A stretch of 5,672 nt of DNA from Planctomycetota bacterium (GTDB lineage Bacteria; Planctomycetota; Phycisphaerae; WQYP01). How positions within the stretch are numbered: the first letter of the stretch is position 1; every line of letters begins with the position of its first letter. The notes under the pieces are model-generated. The model was not told where the DNA came from and searched no databases. It saw only the letters and a program-made list of their open reading frames with translations. This document shows positions 4,550 through 5,672 of this stretch, piece after piece. The position numbers were made by a program, and so were the translations under genes. The DNA lies in NCBI GenBank assembly GCA_021828925.1, contig JAJZCT010000256.1, positions 1 to 5,672 on the forward strand, in the 5' to 3' direction.

Positions 4550-5672
4550 ATGATCCGGATCGCACGTCGGTTGCCACGTTTTGTTCCTTCAGTTGCAGCC
4601 CTGTTGACGGGCTTCATGCTATGCGGTTGCCAGACCACGCCAACGACTATTTCCTATAACACAGTCCCACCTCCGCCCACGGTAAGTTCGTTGACTCCGG
4701 AACCGGCACCGACCCCGGTATCGCCCATGATGCCACCGGCATTTCCCGCCGTGCCGGCTATTTTGCCAAAACCCAAAATTCTCGGGCCGTTATATCCGGG
4801 CATTATTCATTTGGCTTCATGGATGCACGAGCCGTGGATTCGTGTGCGTATTACGCAGGAATCCGTCACGCCGCCGTACATCAATGCTCATCTCTATCGC
4901 GGGGTCGTACGCATTGTGCATCTGGCGGATGGGAAATACGCTGCTATTAACAGCTTGCCCATTGAAAGTTATCTGGCGGGCGTGCTTTCCCGAGAACTGT
5001 ATCATAGTTGGCTGCCGGCGACATATCGGGCACAAGCCGTTGCGGCCCGAACGTATGCGCTCTACCAGATGGAAACCTTTGGCCGCACCCACGTCTGGGA
5101 TGTTACCGGAGGTCAAAATTCGCAGGTGTACGGTGGGAAAAATGCGGAAACGCCAAACGCATGGAATGCGGTACGCGCTACCACCGGCGATATTATGGAA
5201 ACGCGGGACAACCAGGAAATGGGCTTGTTCTGCGCCTTTTATTCAGCGTGTAATGGGGGAGCTTCGCAAAGTGCGGCGGAAGCCTGGGGTGACGCTTCCG
5301 TACCGCCATTGACCAACCGCCTGTTCGGCACGCTGGATGCGAACTGCCCGGAATTTACCTGGCCGACAATGACTTTCAGTTTGCAGCAAATTACGCAGGC
5401 CATAACCTGGTGGGGCCAGAAAAATGATCTGCCGTATCTCGCGGAGCTTGGGCCTATTGTGTCGGTGCGCATTACACAGCGAAACCCGGTTACCCGCCGA
5501 CCGATGATTATTACGCTTAGAGATGTTGCAGGACATGTTGGAAAAATGCGAGCCGAGGAATTCCGGCTGGCTCTGGCGTTGGATCCGATGCGTACCGTGC
5601 CGGCACCGCCAAGCAGTTTTTTTATGATTCAACGCGATGGCAATAATATTCAACTCGTCGATGGGCACGGTT
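4550..5672 (+). CDS. SpoIID/LytB-domain lipoprotein (3' end outside window)
   Basis: SpoIID-family proteins are lytic transglycosylases that cleave peptidoglycan strands lacking stem peptides; in sporulating Firmicutes SpoIID drives engulfment, and in other bacteria the domain is linked to wall remodelling. This ORF is open to the window end with 374 codons visible. Residues 1-27 are a signal peptide (basic MIRIARRLPR, hydrophobic core) ending in the lipobox-like LCGC, with Cys27 the likely lipidated residue. Residues 30-80 are a Pro-rich linker. The SpoIID domain runs from about 95: YLAGVLSREL (E149 at the position of the essential catalytic Glu), AQAVAARTYAL, the SQVYGG segment at 191-196, and YSACNGGASQSAAEAWG near 231-247. 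The visible end, LVDGHG, falls where the family's final GxGHGVGMxQxGA motif should begin, so only a few tens of residues are probably missing. There is no frameshift. A role in planctomycete wall or septum turnover is inferred. Confidence 0.92.
   Translation, partial: MIRIARRLPRFVPSVAALLTGFMLCGCQTTPTTISYNTVPPPPTVSSLTPEPAPTPVSPMMPPAFPAVPAILPKPKILGPLYPGIIHLASWMHEPWIRVRITQESVTPPYINAHLYRGVVRIVHLADGKYAAINSLPIESYLAGVLSRELYHSWLPATYRAQAVAARTYALYQMETFGRTHVWDVTGGQNSQVYGGKNAETPNAWNAVRATTGDIMETRDNQEMGLFCAFYSACNGGASQSAAEAWGDASVPPLTNRLFGTLDANCPEFTWPTMTFSLQQITQAITWWGQKNDLPYLAELGPIVSVRITQRNPVTRRPMIITLRDVAGHVGKMRAEEFRLALALDPMRTVPAPPSSFFMIQRDGNNIQLVDGHG

Noticed and set aside
4423..4659. Forward ORF overlapping the start of the SpoIID gene
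   Set aside because: It has Cys/His-rich noise-like sequence and conflicts with the signal peptide of the better supported gene.
4817..5668. Antisense open frames opposite the SpoIID gene
   Set aside because: Shadow frames of a gene with clear family motifs; no domain was seen in them.

Overview
The window most resembles a chromosomal segment from a planctomycete-like bacterium. The main clue is a free-standing protein that joins TPR-like repeats to two RNA polymerase alpha C-terminal domains, an arrangement I associate with Planctomycetota. The decayed RHS fragment and mixed base composition fit but do not prove it. The assignment is from memory of these families, not from a search.

Layout, left to right. 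(1) Positions 1-1595 are the 3' part of a group II intron. It holds an intact reverse transcriptase/maturase gene (122-1444), a well-formed domain V (1450-1482) and an unusually long domain VI (1486-1592) whose bulged A (1589) places the 3' splice junction after 1595. The 5' end of the intron lies outside the window. (2) Positions 1596-2152 are exon-side DNA with no convincing intact gene, only a decayed RHS/YD-repeat fragment (about 1811-2152). (3) Positions 2163-2835 hold a two-gene unit: a PIN-domain ribonuclease followed by, and overlapping, a 70-residue basic protein. It looks like a toxin-antitoxin pair with the toxin first. A promoter-like sequence sits so close to the toxin ATG that the message may be leaderless. 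(4) Positions 2836-3163 are non-coding and crowded with inverted repeats. (5) Positions 3164-3406 are a possible 80-residue ORF whose stop overlaps (ATGA) the start of the TPR / double alpha-CTD gene (3403-4332). (6) Positions 4333-4549 are non-coding and carry two more small hairpins of the same 6-bp-stem, 5-nt-loop design. (7) From 4550 to beyond the window end runs a SpoIID/LytB-domain lipoprotein, open at its 3' end.

All recognisable genes are on the + strand, but the large gaps and differing functions argue against one operon. The real units are probably the intron, the PIN pair, the alpha-CTD gene (with or without the small upstream ORF) and the SpoIID gene. The most unusual items are the double alpha-CTD protein, the toxin-first PIN pair and the intron's extended domain VI. 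I found no CRISPR array, tRNA or rRNA.
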